Shown here: piece by piece, positions 1-6,707 of the stretch | Layout: each line of letters begins with the position of its first letter | Numbering within the stretch: the first letter of the stretch is position 1 | Assembly: GCA_030148365.1 (NCBI GenBank) | Contig: JASBTO010000246.1 | Location: 1-14,275 of the forward strand | Reading direction: 5' to 3' | DNA: 14,275 bases | From: Kangiellaceae bacterium | GTDB taxonomy: Bacteria > Pseudomonadota > Gammaproteobacteria > Enterobacterales > Kangiellaceae | Notes under the pieces: generated by a model | Database searches by the model: none | What the model was told of the DNA's origin: nothing | What the model saw: the letters and a program-made list of their open reading frames with translations, nothing else | Position numbers and translations under genes: made by a program

Positions 1-177
1 ACCGGCGGCGACCCGGCAACCCGGGTCACAACCCCGAATGCTCCGGATATCCCGAGCCTGCTTCCGGGCCATGGCCAGTTTCTCATCCCCCGCTAATGAA
101 AAAGAATGCGTTTTCCCCCATAATACCGCCACTTTTCGCGCCCGGAAGGGCCCTGCGACATCAATCAAGGAATTTTT
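1..177. other. Upstream intergenic region, possibly with the end of a preceding gene
   Basis: No complete gene is visible here. The plus frame beginning at base 1 stays open for 31 codons to a TAA at 94-96, and its codons (mostly C or G in third position) resemble those of neighbouring genes. It could be the tail of an upstream CDS, but I do not recognise the peptide. A minus-strand start at 72 would also be open to the window edge, without a convincing ribosome binding site. A CATAAT at 119-124 could be a -10 box for hisC but has no good -35. No PheA-like C-terminus, the common upstream neighbour of hisC in this kind of cluster, is recognisable in any frame. Confidence 0.25.
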
Positions 178-1278
178 ATGAGTTGCGATTTTCTGGCTCT
201 GGCCAATCCCGGCGTCCGGGAGCTGCACCCCTATCAGGCGGGCAAACCCATCAGTGAACTGGAGCGGGAACTGGGGATCAGCAATATCGTCAAGTTGGCT
301 TCCAATGAGAATCCCCTCGGCCTGAGCCCGCTGGCCAAAGCCGCCATGGAAAGGGAAATGGCCGATCTGGCCCGTTATCCGGACGCCAACGGGTTTTACC
401 TGAAAGCCAAGCTGGCCGAGCGCCTCGGCATCAGTGCCGGCCAGATCACGCTCGGCAATGGTTCCAACGATGTGCTGGAACTGGTGGCACGGGTATTTGT
501 CGAGCCGGGTAATGAAGTTATCTATTCCGAACACGCGTTTGTCGTCTATCCGATTGTCACCCAGGCCATTGGCGCGACCCGGGTTGAAGTGCCCGCCAGG
601 GATCGGGGTCATGATCTGGAGGCCATGGCGGCGGCCATTACCGACAAGACCCGGCTGATCTTCATTGCCAACCCCAATAATCCGACCGGCACCTGGGTCA
701 ATGGCGCCGACCTGAAAGCTTTTATGGAAAAGGTGCCGGAAAATGTTCTGGTGGTCGTGGACGAAGCCTACTTTGAGTATGTCTCGGAGCCGGATTATCC
801 CCGGACGCTGGAGTGGCTTGCCGAGTATCCCAATCTACTGGTCAGCCGGACTTTCTCCAAGGCCTATGGTCTTGCCGGGGTCCGGGCCGGATATATTGTC
901 GCCCACGAGGAAATCACCGGCCTGTTGAACCGGGTGCGCCAACCTTTCAACATGAATTCACTGGCGCTCGCCGCCGCGCAAGCCGTTCTGGATGACACCG
1001 ACTACCTGGCCCGGGCCATCGAGGTCAACCGCGCCGGCATGGAGCAGCTCGAAGCGGCCTGCCACGAACATGATCTTGATTACATTCCTTCCGTCGGCAA
1101 CTTCCTGACCATCGATATGGGCAGGCCCGCCGGCCCCCTTTACCAGTTTATGCTCGAGCGGGGTGTCATTGTGCGGCCCGTCGCCAATTACGGCATGCCC
1201 GACCATTTGCGGGTGTCGATTGGCTTGCCGGAAGAAAATGCCCGGTTTGTCGAGCTCCTGCCCCAGCTGCCCCGATAG
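178..1278 (+). CDS. hisC: Histidinol-phosphate / aromatic aminotransferase (HisC family)
   Basis: A PLP-dependent fold-type I aminotransferase that moves an amino group between glutamate and histidinol phosphate, and in many relatives also aromatic 2-oxo acids. At 366 aa it has the usual family length. Visible motifs are the N-terminal SNENPLG segment, NPNNPTG (165-171), DEAY with Asp195 contacting the PLP ring nitrogen, the SRTFSKAYGLAG block with Lys228 as the expected Schiff-base lysine, and Arg345 in LRVSIG for the substrate carboxylate. The ATG is preceded by AAGGA at 167-171. In Pseudomonas-like genomes the copy at this position (hisC2) lies in a serC-pheA-hisC-aroA-cmk cluster and is thought to serve aromatic amino acid synthesis. 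Here cmk follows directly, 12 bp downstream. Whether it acts on histidinol phosphate, on phenylpyruvate or on both cannot be decided from sequence alone. Confidence 0.95.
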   Translation: MSCDFLALANPGVRELHPYQAGKPISELERELGISNIVKLASNENPLGLSPLAKAAMEREMADLARYPDANGFYLKAKLAERLGISAGQITLGNGSNDVLELVARVFVEPGNEVIYSEHAFVVYPIVTQAIGATRVEVPARDRGHDLEAMAAAITDKTRLIFIANPNNPTGTWVNGADLKAFMEKVPENVLVVVDEAYFEYVSEPDYPRTLEWLAEYPNLLVSRTFSKAYGLAGVRAGYIVAHEEITGLLNRVRQPFNMNSLALAAAQAVLDDTDYLARAIEVNRAGMEQLEAACHEHDLDYIPSVGNFLTIDMGRPAGPLYQFMLERGVIVRPVANYGMPDHLRVSIGLPEENARFVELLPQLPR

Positions 1279-1290
1279 ACGGAGTCCCAG

Positions 1291-1974
1291 ATGAGTGACA
1301 ACAGCGTTCCGGTCATTGCCATCGACGGGCCTTCCGGTTCCGGCAAGGGCACGATCTGCCAGTTGGTCGCCGACGAGCTTGGCTTTCACCTGCTGGATTC
1401 CGGCGCCCTCTACCGGCTGGTCGGCCTGGCCGCAAAGCGCCACGGACTGGAACCGGAGGACACGGCGGCCATCGCCGGGCTGGCCCGCAAACTTGACGTG
1501 CGCTTTGAGCCGGATCGGGAAGCCCTGGAGCAGAAAGTCTGGTTGGAAGGCGACGATGTCAGCCTGGCGATCCGGACCGATGAAGCGGGTCAGGCGGCGT
1601 CCCGGGTAGCGGTCATCCCGGAAGTTCGCAGCGCGCTGCTGGAGCGGCAGCGTGAATTCCGGCAGGCACCGGGATTGGTGGCCGATGGCCGGGATATGGG
1701 CACCGTGGTTTTCCCCGATGCGCCCCTGAAAATTTTCCTGACGGCAAGCGCCGAGGAACGGGCCCGGAGGCGCTTCAAACAGTTGCAAGAAAAGGGTGTC
1801 GATGCTAGTCTATCGGCCCTTTTAGAGAGCATCGTAGAGCGCGATGAGCGCGACCGCACCCGCGACCTGGCGCCTTTGGTACCAGCGGCGGGTGCTTTTG
1901 TAATTGACACATCAGGGATTGGAATCCAGGAAGTGTTCGGGCAAGTGGTTGAACAGGCTCGAAAAATACAATAG
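1291..1974 (+). CDS. cmk: Cytidylate (CMP) kinase
   Basis: Cytosolic kinase that phosphorylates CMP and dCMP with ATP, recycling pyrimidine nucleotides for RNA, DNA and CDP-lipid synthesis. The 227-aa length is that of the E. coli enzyme. The P-loop GPSGSGKGT lies at residues 13-21 with Lys19, followed by LLDSGALYR for CMP recognition, the DGRDMGTVVFP block, and the arginine-rich lid around RARRRF. The start has an ACGGAG ribosome binding site at 1279-1284, and hisC ends 12 bp upstream, so the two are probably cotranscribed. The cmk-rpsA pairing is widely conserved in proteobacteria. A candidate rpsA promoter lies in the last codons of this gene. Confidence 0.96.
   Translation: MSDNSVPVIAIDGPSGSGKGTICQLVADELGFHLLDSGALYRLVGLAAKRHGLEPEDTAAIAGLARKLDVRFEPDREALEQKVWLEGDDVSLAIRTDEAGQAASRVAVIPEVRSALLERQREFRQAPGLVADGRDMGTVVFPDAPLKIFLTASAEERARRRFKQLQEKGVDASLSALLESIVERDERDRTRDLAPLVPAAGAFVIDTSGIGIQEVFGQVVEQARKIQ
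1967..1972 (+). promoter_or_regulatory. Possible -10 element of an rpsA promoter inside the cmk 3' end
   Basis: TACAAT at 1967-1972, within an A-rich run, matches five of six bases of the sigma-70 -10 consensus. It would place transcription start near 1979-1981, exactly where the first leader hairpin begins. There is no good -35 hexamer at 16-18 bp spacing; TTGAAC at 1949-1954 is too close. E. coli rpsA is known to have promoters within and near cmk, which makes the position plausible, but the call rests on one hexamer. Confidence 0.3.
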
Positions 1975-1980
1975 CGCCAC

Positions 1981-2120
1981 GCGGGATGAAGCGATTCATC
2001 CGCAACGATGACAAGGATTTCCGAGATCCGACGCAGGATGCGATACCGGATCATAATCAATGAACCCACCGGGCCGGGATGGCGACGTGGTGAAACTTAC
2101 GAGGTTGGCAAACCGCCAAC
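1981..2120 (+). promoter_or_regulatory. Structured rpsA leader, candidate S1 autoregulatory element
   Basis: Three stem-loops can be drawn. Hairpin A (1981-2003) has nine pairs with one bulged G and a GCGA loop, which is a GNRA tetraloop. Hairpin B (2025-2052) has an outer stem GATCCG/CGGATC and an inner stem CGCA/TGCG closing on a GGA triloop (2036-2038). Hairpin C (2104-2120) pairs GTTGGC with GCCAAC. The ribosome binding site is weak, only CAGG at 2126-2129. In E. coli the rpsA leader also consists of hairpins with GGA loops, lacks a strong Shine-Dalgarno and is repressed by free S1. The parallel is inferred; no folding was computed. Confidence 0.55.
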
Positions 2121-2139
2121 TGATTCAGGTAAATAACCA

Positions 2140-3816
2140 ATGAGCGAGAATTTCGCACAACTTTTTGAAGAAAGCTTGACCGAGCTGGAGATGCGCCCGG
2201 GTTCCATCGTCAAAGGTACCGTGGTCGCCATCGATTCCGAAACTGTCACCGTCAACGCCGGTCTGAAATCCGAAGGCGTTATCCCCATTGAGCAATTCCG
2301 CAATGATGAAGGCGAGCTCGAAGTTGAAGTCGGTGATGAAGTTGACGTAGCCCTGGACGCCATTGAAGACGGTTTCGGTGAAACCCGACTGTCTCGTGAG
2401 AAAGCCAAGCGTCAGGCTGCGTGGATCGAGCTCGAGAAAGCATTCGAAGACCAGGAGACCGTCAAAGGTGTCATTACTGGCAAGGTCAAAGGTGGCTTCA
2501 CGGTCGATGTACAGACCATTCGCGCCTTCCTGCCGGGTTCTCTGGTTGACGTCCGTCCGGTTCGTGACACTTCCCACCTGGAAGGTATCGATCTGGAATT
2601 CAAGGTTATCAAACTGGATCAGAAGCGTAACAACGTCGTGGTTTCCCGTCGTTCCGTGATCGAGAGCGAGTCCAGCGCCGAGCGGGAAGAACTGCTGGCC
2701 AACTTGCAGGAAGGTCAGGAAGTCAAAGGTATCGTCAAGAACCTCACCGATTACGGCGCCTTCGTCGATCTGGGTGGTGTTGACGGCCTGCTGCACATCA
2801 CCGACATGGCCTGGAAGCGTATCAAGCATCCGAGCGAAGTGGTTCAGGTGGGCGATGAAATCCAGGTCAAGATCCTCAAGTTTGACCGTGAGCGCAGCCG
2901 CGTATCTCTGGGCCTCAAGCAGTTGGGCGCGGATCCGTGGGAGCAGATCAGTGCACGTTACCCGGAAGGCGCTCGCCTGAAAGGTCGCGTCACCAACCTG
3001 ACCGACTATGGTTGCTTCGTGGAAATCGAAGACGGCGTCGAAGGTCTGGTACACGTCTCCGAAATGGACTGGACCAACAAGAACATCCACCCGTCCAAAG
3101 TTGTCAACCTGGGCGACGAAGTGGAAGTCATGGTTCTGGATATCGACGAAGAGCGTCGCCGCATCTCCCTCGGTATCAAGCAGTGCGTTCCGAATCCGTG
3201 GAACGAGTTCGCTGCCAAGTTCAACAAGAACGACAAGGTTACCGGCAAGATCAAGTCCATTACCGACTTCGGCATCTTTATCGGCCTGGACGGCGGTATC
3301 GATGGTCTGGTTCACCTGTCCGACATCTCCTGGAACGTTCCGGGCGAAGAAGCGGTACGTGAATTCAAGAAAGGCGATGAAGTCGAAGCCGTGGTCCTGT
3401 CCGTCGACGCCGAGCGCGAGCGTATTTCCCTGGGTATCAAGCAAGTCGAAAGCGACCCGTTTGCCGCTTTCGTTGCCGCCAACCCGAAGGGCAGCATCGT
3501 CAAGGGCAAGGTTATCAACGTTGACGCCAAAGGCGCCGCCGTTGAACTGGACGAAAATATCGAAGGCTATATCCGTGCCTCCGAACTGTCCACCGACCGT
3601 ATTGAAGACGTCCGTCAGCATCTGAGTGAAGGCGATGAGCTGGAAGCCAGATTCATGGGAGTCGACAAGAAAAACCGTGTGATTAGCTTGTCTGTGAAGG
3701 CGAAAGATGTCGCGGAAGAACAACGCGCTGTTGCCGAATTCAGCAAGGACACGGAAGAGAAAGGTGCGACAACATTGGGCGATCTGCTCAAGGAACAGAT
3801 GAACAAAGACGACTAG
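2140..3816 (+). CDS. rpsA: 30S ribosomal protein S1
   Basis: The mRNA-binding protein of the small ribosomal subunit, which recruits and unfolds messages with weak Shine-Dalgarno sequences. At 558 aa it matches E. coli S1 (557). Six S1 (OB-fold) domains can be placed at about residues 21-87, 105-171, 192-260, 277-347, 364-434 and 451-520. Domains 3 to 6 show the repeated TDYGAFVDL / GLLHISD / RISLGIKQ type pattern, while domains 1 and 2 are the more divergent ribosome-binding ones. Codons are strongly biased toward a preferred set (GGT, CGT, GAA, AAG), as expected for a very highly expressed gene, and differ from the neighbouring genes. It follows cmk after a 165-bp structured leader and ends just before an intrinsic terminator. 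Confidence 0.98.
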   Translation: MSENFAQLFEESLTELEMRPGSIVKGTVVAIDSETVTVNAGLKSEGVIPIEQFRNDEGELEVEVGDEVDVALDAIEDGFGETRLSREKAKRQAAWIELEKAFEDQETVKGVITGKVKGGFTVDVQTIRAFLPGSLVDVRPVRDTSHLEGIDLEFKVIKLDQKRNNVVVSRRSVIESESSAEREELLANLQEGQEVKGIVKNLTDYGAFVDLGGVDGLLHITDMAWKRIKHPSEVVQVGDEIQVKILKFDRERSRVSLGLKQLGADPWEQISARYPEGARLKGRVTNLTDYGCFVEIEDGVEGLVHVSEMDWTNKNIHPSKVVNLGDEVEVMVLDIDEERRRISLGIKQCVPNPWNEFAAKFNKNDKVTGKIKSITDFGIFIGLDGGIDGLVHLSDISWNVPGEEAVREFKKGDEVEAVVLSVDAERERISLGIKQVESDPFAAFVAANPKGSIVKGKVINVDAKGAAVELDENIEGYIRASELSTDRIEDVRQHLSEGDELEARFMGVDKKNRVISLSVKAKDVAEEQRAVAEFSKDTEEKGATTLGDLLKEQMNKDD

Positions 3817-3836
3817 GTCTGTTAGTAGTTCCTGTC

Positions 3837-3864
3837 AAAACCCCGGCCCTGCCGGGGTTTTTTT
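3837..3864 (+). terminator. Rho-independent terminator of rpsA
   Basis: The stem CCCCGGC (3841-3847) / GCCGGGG (3851-3857) with loop CCT is followed by seven T (3858-3864). Four A at 3837-3840 can extend the stem by pairing with the T run. It lies 20 bp after the rpsA stop codon. Confidence 0.93.
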
Positions 3865-3865
3865 A

Positions 3866-3894
3866 TTGGCAAGAGCATGCAGAAAATGTAAAAT
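3866..3894 (+). promoter_or_regulatory. Sigma-70 promoter of ihfB
   Basis: TTGGCA at 3866-3871 (-35, five of six) and TAAAAT at 3889-3894 (-10, five of six) are separated by exactly 17 bp. The predicted start point is near 3901. The -35 begins one base after the T tract of the rpsA terminator, so ihfB has its own promoter where the upstream transcript ends. The resulting leader is about 107 nt. Confidence 0.7.
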
Positions 3895-3901
3895 TCGAAC
3901 T

Positions 3902-3914
3902 TAATTTGTTGATT
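3902..3914 (-). promoter_or_regulatory. Consensus IHF binding site at the ihfB start point
   Basis: Read on the minus strand, the site is AATCAACAAATTA, which fits all fixed positions of the IHF consensus WATCAANNNNTTR. The A/T element that IHF prefers on the 5' side of WATCAA is present as AAATTT at 3921-3926. The site overlaps the predicted transcription start of ihfB, where bound IHF would be expected to block or modulate initiation. E. coli ihfB is known to be autoregulated by IHF; the same is inferred here. Confidence 0.6.
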
Positions 3915-4007
3915 TAGGTGAAATTTCTGATCGGAAAGCACCATTCTGGCAGAAATTCAGAGGAAGCAACGGGATTGAACGGGACCAACGAAAGCGGGAT
4001 TTTAAAC

Positions 4008-4298
4008 ATGACTAAATCGGAATTGATTGAACGGCTCGCGGAACGCCATCCCCAGTTGTCGGCCAAGGATATCGAACTGGTGGTCAAGTCGCTGCTGGAG
4101 CAGATGTCCGAATCTCTGGCCCACGGTTCCCGTATCGAAATTCGGGGATTTGGCAGCTTCTCCCTTCATTACCGGGCGCCGCGGGTGGGCAGAAATCCGA
4201 AAACCGGCGAGTCCGTATCTCTGGACGGCAAATACGTCCCGCATTTCAAACCAGGCAAGGAATTGCGTGAAAGAGTCAACGCCGGCGCCAAGAACTGA
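4008..4298 (+). CDS. ihfB: Integration host factor, beta subunit
   Basis: DNA-bending nucleoid protein of the HU/IHF family that pairs with IhfA to give sharp site-specific bends used in transcription, replication and recombination. The product is 96 aa (E. coli 94). It starts MTKSELIERLA, has the dimerisation helices, the IEIRGFGSFSLHYR segment (the HU/IHF signature region), the arm GRNPKTGESV with its conserved proline that inserts between base pairs, and ends HFKPGKELRERV. The frame is open upstream to a GTG at 3918, but the family N-terminus and a GGGA at 3996-3999 support the ATG at 4008. It has its own promoter and terminator. Its position after rpsA is conserved in gammaproteobacteria. 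Confidence 0.97.
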   Translation: MTKSELIERLAERHPQLSAKDIELVVKSLLEQMSESLAHGSRIEIRGFGSFSLHYRAPRVGRNPKTGESVSLDGKYVPHFKPGKELRERVNAGAKN

Positions 4299-4326
4299 AC
4301 CCGGCTTCCATTAGCAGAACAATTTC

Positions 4327-4353
4327 AAGGCATGTCCCCGGACATGCCTTTTT
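4327..4353 (+). terminator. Rho-independent terminator of ihfB
   Basis: GGCATGTCC (4329-4337) and GGACATGCC (4340-4348) form a perfect inverted repeat, realistically an 8-bp stem with a CCCG loop, followed by five T (4349-4353). It lies 30 bp after the ihfB stop codon. Confidence 0.88.
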
Positions 4354-4409
4354 AGTAGGATAAGCAAGCCGGTCAATGGCAGGCGAGAGATTCTCCGGGA
4401 GGACAAATT

Positions 4410-4709
4410 TTGCGCTTTTTCTCAGGGTTGTTGATTTTTCTGGTGTTGTTCGGGGTGGCCATAGCGTTTGCTATCGTCAATGATCAGCCCGTGGGCATCA
4501 ACTTTCTCGTCGGACAGGTCAGTTGGCCTCTGTCAATTGTCATCCTCATCACCACCGGGCTCGGGCTTCTGGTCGGCGTCCTCGTCAGCCTGATGAGCTT
4601 TTTGCGGATCCGCTTCGAATACCGCCGCTGCCAGAAGCGCCTGCGACAGTGTGAACAGGAACTGAGCAATCTGCGGGCGCTGCCCATTCGGGGAAGCCTC
4701 GAGGAATGA
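4410..4709 (+). CDS. lapA: LapA-domain inner-membrane protein
   Basis: Small inner-membrane protein of the LapA (DUF1049) family that works with LapB in controlling lipopolysaccharide assembly. The product is 99 aa. Two hydrophobic segments span about residues 3-22 and 37-64, separated by a short polar loop carrying the family-typical NDQPVGINFLVG stretch. The C-terminal third is charged and likely helical (EYRRCQKRLRQCEQEL), suggesting a cytoplasmic coiled coil. The start codon is TTG at 4410, chosen because GGAGG at 4398-4402 sits 7 bp upstream and no in-frame ATG precedes the first membrane segment. Its last four bases (ATGA) overlap the lapB start, indicating translational coupling. No clear promoter is visible between the ihfB terminator and this gene. 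Confidence 0.92.
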   Translation: MRFFSGLLIFLVLFGVAIAFAIVNDQPVGINFLVGQVSWPLSIVILITTGLGLLVGVLVSLMSFLRIRFEYRRCQKRLRQCEQELSNLRALPIRGSLEE

Positions 4710-5887
4710 GCGAAACCCTCCTTATTCTGGTGGCGCTGCTGTTGCCGGTGGCGGCCTGGTCCGGTTATCGGATTGGTCGGCGTAACCGGGAGGACAGGGG
4801 CCGGGAAGGCAAGGCCAGCAGCCTGAGCCGGAGTTATATTCTGGGACTCAATTACCTGCTCAACGAGCAGGCCGACAAGGCTATCGACACCTTTATCGAC
4901 ATGCTCAAGGTCGACAGTGAAACCGTCGAGACCCATCTCGCCCTCGGCAACCTGTTCCGCAAACGGGGTGAAGTCGACCGGGCAATCCGCATTCATCAGA
5001 ACATTATCGCCCGACCCGCCTTGCGGCAGGGGCATCGCAACAGTGCCTTGATGGAGCTGGGGCACGACTATATGGCGGCCGGCCTGTTTGACCGCGCCGA
5101 GAGTCTGTTTCAGGAGCTTCTGCAGGATCCGGAGCACAAGCAGGAAAGCCTGAAGCAGTTGCTGATGATCCACCAGCAAACCAAGGACTGGCTCAAGGCG
5201 GCAGAAGTCGCGGAGCAGTTCCAGGGCAGCACCGGCGAGGACCAAAGCAAACCCATCGGCCACTTCTATTGTGAGCTGTCCCGTCAGCAGCGCCTCGCCG
5301 GCGATTTGAAAAGCGCGCTGCAGACCCTGAAAAAAGCGCTGCAGATAGACCCCCGGTCCGTCCGGGCGAGTCTGGCCCAGGGGCGCATGCAAATGGAACT
5401 CGGCCATTACAAGGCCGCGTTAAAGTCCTTTGCCCGGGTTGAAGATCAGGATGTCAGTTTCCTCTCGGAAGCATTGCCGGAAATCATCGAATGCTATGAG
5501 CAACTGGGCGATAAAAAGGGCTACCGGGAATTCCTCCACCATGGCCTCGACAAGGGCGCCGGCGTCAGTATCATGCTGGCTCTCGCCGAAGAGATCCGGA
5601 AAACCCGTGATGATCGGGAAGCGGCCGTGTTTATCGGCAACTATCTGAGCAACCGTCCTTCCCTGAAAGGCTTGTCCCGACTGATCGACATGCATGTTGA
5701 ACATGCCCAGTCGTCGGCGCGTCCCAGTCTTGAAATGCTGAAATCCATCGTCGAAAAGCTGCTGCAGCGCAAACCGGTCTACGCCTGCAATGTTTGCGGC
5801 CTGTCGGGCAAGGTCCTTTACTGGCAGTGCCCGAGTTGCAAATCCTGGAGCAGCACCCGGCCCATTCAGGGCCTTGAAGGCGAGTAA
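4706..5887 (+). CDS. lapB: LapB (YciM), TPR regulator of LPS synthesis
   Basis: Membrane-anchored cytoplasmic protein that in E. coli couples LPS synthesis to transport and presents LpxC to the protease FtsH. The 393-aa length fits the family (389 in E. coli). An N-terminal membrane anchor (about residues 3-20) is followed by RIGRRNRE, then a series of TPR repeats from about residue 35 to 250 (for example around 36-103, 108-140 and 181-248) and helical repeats beyond. The C-terminus is the rubredoxin-like zinc or iron knuckle, with Cys361, Cys364, Cys375 and Cys378 in CNVC and CPSC. All four metal ligands are present. The gene overlaps lapA by ATGA, and pyrF starts 16 bp downstream, as in many gammaproteobacteria. 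Confidence 0.96.
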   Translation: MSETLLILVALLLPVAAWSGYRIGRRNREDRGREGKASSLSRSYILGLNYLLNEQADKAIDTFIDMLKVDSETVETHLALGNLFRKRGEVDRAIRIHQNIIARPALRQGHRNSALMELGHDYMAAGLFDRAESLFQELLQDPEHKQESLKQLLMIHQQTKDWLKAAEVAEQFQGSTGEDQSKPIGHFYCELSRQQRLAGDLKSALQTLKKALQIDPRSVRASLAQGRMQMELGHYKAALKSFARVEDQDVSFLSEALPEIIECYEQLGDKKGYREFLHHGLDKGAGVSIMLALAEEIRKTRDDREAAVFIGNYLSNRPSLKGLSRLIDMHVEHAQSSARPSLEMLKSIVEKLLQRKPVYACNVCGLSGKVLYWQCPSCKSWSSTRPIQGLEGE

Positions 5888-5903
5888 CGCGGAACCTGTG
5901 AAC

Positions 5904-6650
5904 ATGTCCACGACCCGAATACATCACTCCGGAGCACCGGAGCCCCGAATTATCGTTGCCCTGGACTTTGCCGAAGAAGCGTCGGCACTGGATCTTGCCG
6001 GAAAACTGGATCCCCAGCTTTGCGCCCTGAAGATTGGTAAGGAAATGTTCACCCGGTTCGGACCCGGGCTGGTCAGGCGGCTGGTTGGCGACGGCTACAA
6101 GGTGTTTCTGGACCTCAAATTTCACGATATTCCCAACACCGTCGCCAAAGCCTGTCAGGCGGCAGCGGATCTCGGTGTCTGGATGGTCAATGTTCACGCC
6201 TCGGGCGGCACCGCCATGATGAGCGCCGCACGGGAAGCGCTGGAGTCGGGCGGCCGGGAGCGCCCTCTGTTGATCGGGGTAACGGTGCTGACCAGTATGG
6301 ACGAGGCCCAGTACCGGGAGCTGGGGCTGGTGCGGGAATTGCCACAGCAGGTTTTGCATCTGGCGTCGATGGCGCAGCAATCCGGTCTTGACGGCGTGGT
6401 CTGCTCGGCGCGTGAAGCCGCCACTCTGAAAGCGCAGTGCGGCAAGGACTTTCTGCTCGTAACCCCGGGCATTCGACCCGCCGGCAGCGCCGCGGGCGAT
6501 CAGAGCCGTATCATGACACCGGAGCAGGCGATCAGGGCCGGTTCGGATTATCTGGTCATTGGCCGGCCCATCACCCAGGCAGGGGATTCTCTAAAAGTCG
6601 CGTACGACATCACTGAAAGCATTGTCTCCGTATTGGCATCAGATCGCTGA
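5904..6650 (+). CDS. pyrF: Orotidine 5'-phosphate decarboxylase
   Basis: Last step of de novo UMP synthesis: decarboxylation of OMP to UMP in the cytosol. The product is 248 aa, a group I bacterial PyrF TIM barrel. Visible residues are Asp21 in VALDF, Lys43 in LKIG, the catalytic Asp70-Lys72-Asp75 set in the DLKFHDIPNT signature, the TVLTSM phosphate-loop neighbourhood, TPGIRP, and VIGRPIT near the C-terminus. The frame is open far upstream into lapB, but the family N-terminus supports ATG 5904; a GTG at 5898 is an alternative. GGA at 5891-5893 is a modest ribosome binding site. The lapA-lapB-pyrF order matches E. coli. Confidence 0.97.
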   Translation: MSTTRIHHSGAPEPRIIVALDFAEEASALDLAGKLDPQLCALKIGKEMFTRFGPGLVRRLVGDGYKVFLDLKFHDIPNTVAKACQAAADLGVWMVNVHASGGTAMMSAAREALESGGRERPLLIGVTVLTSMDEAQYRELGLVRELPQQVLHLASMAQQSGLDGVVCSAREAATLKAQCGKDFLLVTPGIRPAGSAAGDQSRIMTPEQAIRAGSDYLVIGRPITQAGDSLKVAYDITESIVSVLASDR

Positions 6651-6665
6651 TTCCCTAGCATGAAG

Positions 6666-6700
6666 TCGCGCATGGAGCGCGAAATGTTCATTCAAGGAGG
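6666..6700 (+). promoter_or_regulatory. Leader hairpin plus SD, candidate CsrA/RsmA target
   Basis: TCGCGC (6666-6671) and GCGCGA (6677-6682) form a 6-bp stem presenting ATGGA in the loop. No T run follows, so it is not a terminator. The Shine-Dalgarno of the next gene, AAGGAGG (6694-6700), contains AAGGA. Both fit the ANGGA core bound by CsrA/RsmA proteins, one in a hairpin loop and one over the ribosome binding site, 22 nt apart. This is the usual layout of a CsrA-repressed leader, but here it is only an inference from pattern. Confidence 0.35.
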
Positions 6701-6707
6701 AATAACC

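Noticed and set aside
163..175. Near-IHF site AATCAAGGAATTT at the hisC start.
   Set aside because: The last position is T rather than A or G, and the sequence is explained by the ribosome binding site AAGGA followed by a T-rich spacer.
958..1788. Long minus-strand open frame across the hisC-cmk junction.
   Set aside because: It runs antisense through two certain genes, has no ribosome binding site or recognisable domain, and has a low-complexity composition typical of antisense frames in GC-rich DNA.
2125..3723. A 532-codon open frame on the minus strand opposite rpsA.
   Set aside because: It mirrors rpsA and stays open only because of the strong codon bias of that gene; no family motif is recognisable.
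4484..5407. 307-codon minus-strand open frame opposite lapA-lapB.
   Set aside because: Shadow of two well-supported overlapping genes; the protein resembles no family I recognise.
6660..6707. Upstream in-frame ATG codons that would lengthen the ComEA-like protein by 16 residues.
   Set aside because: The extension would place charged residues before the signal peptide, and the strong SD at 6694-6700 is positioned for ATG 6708.
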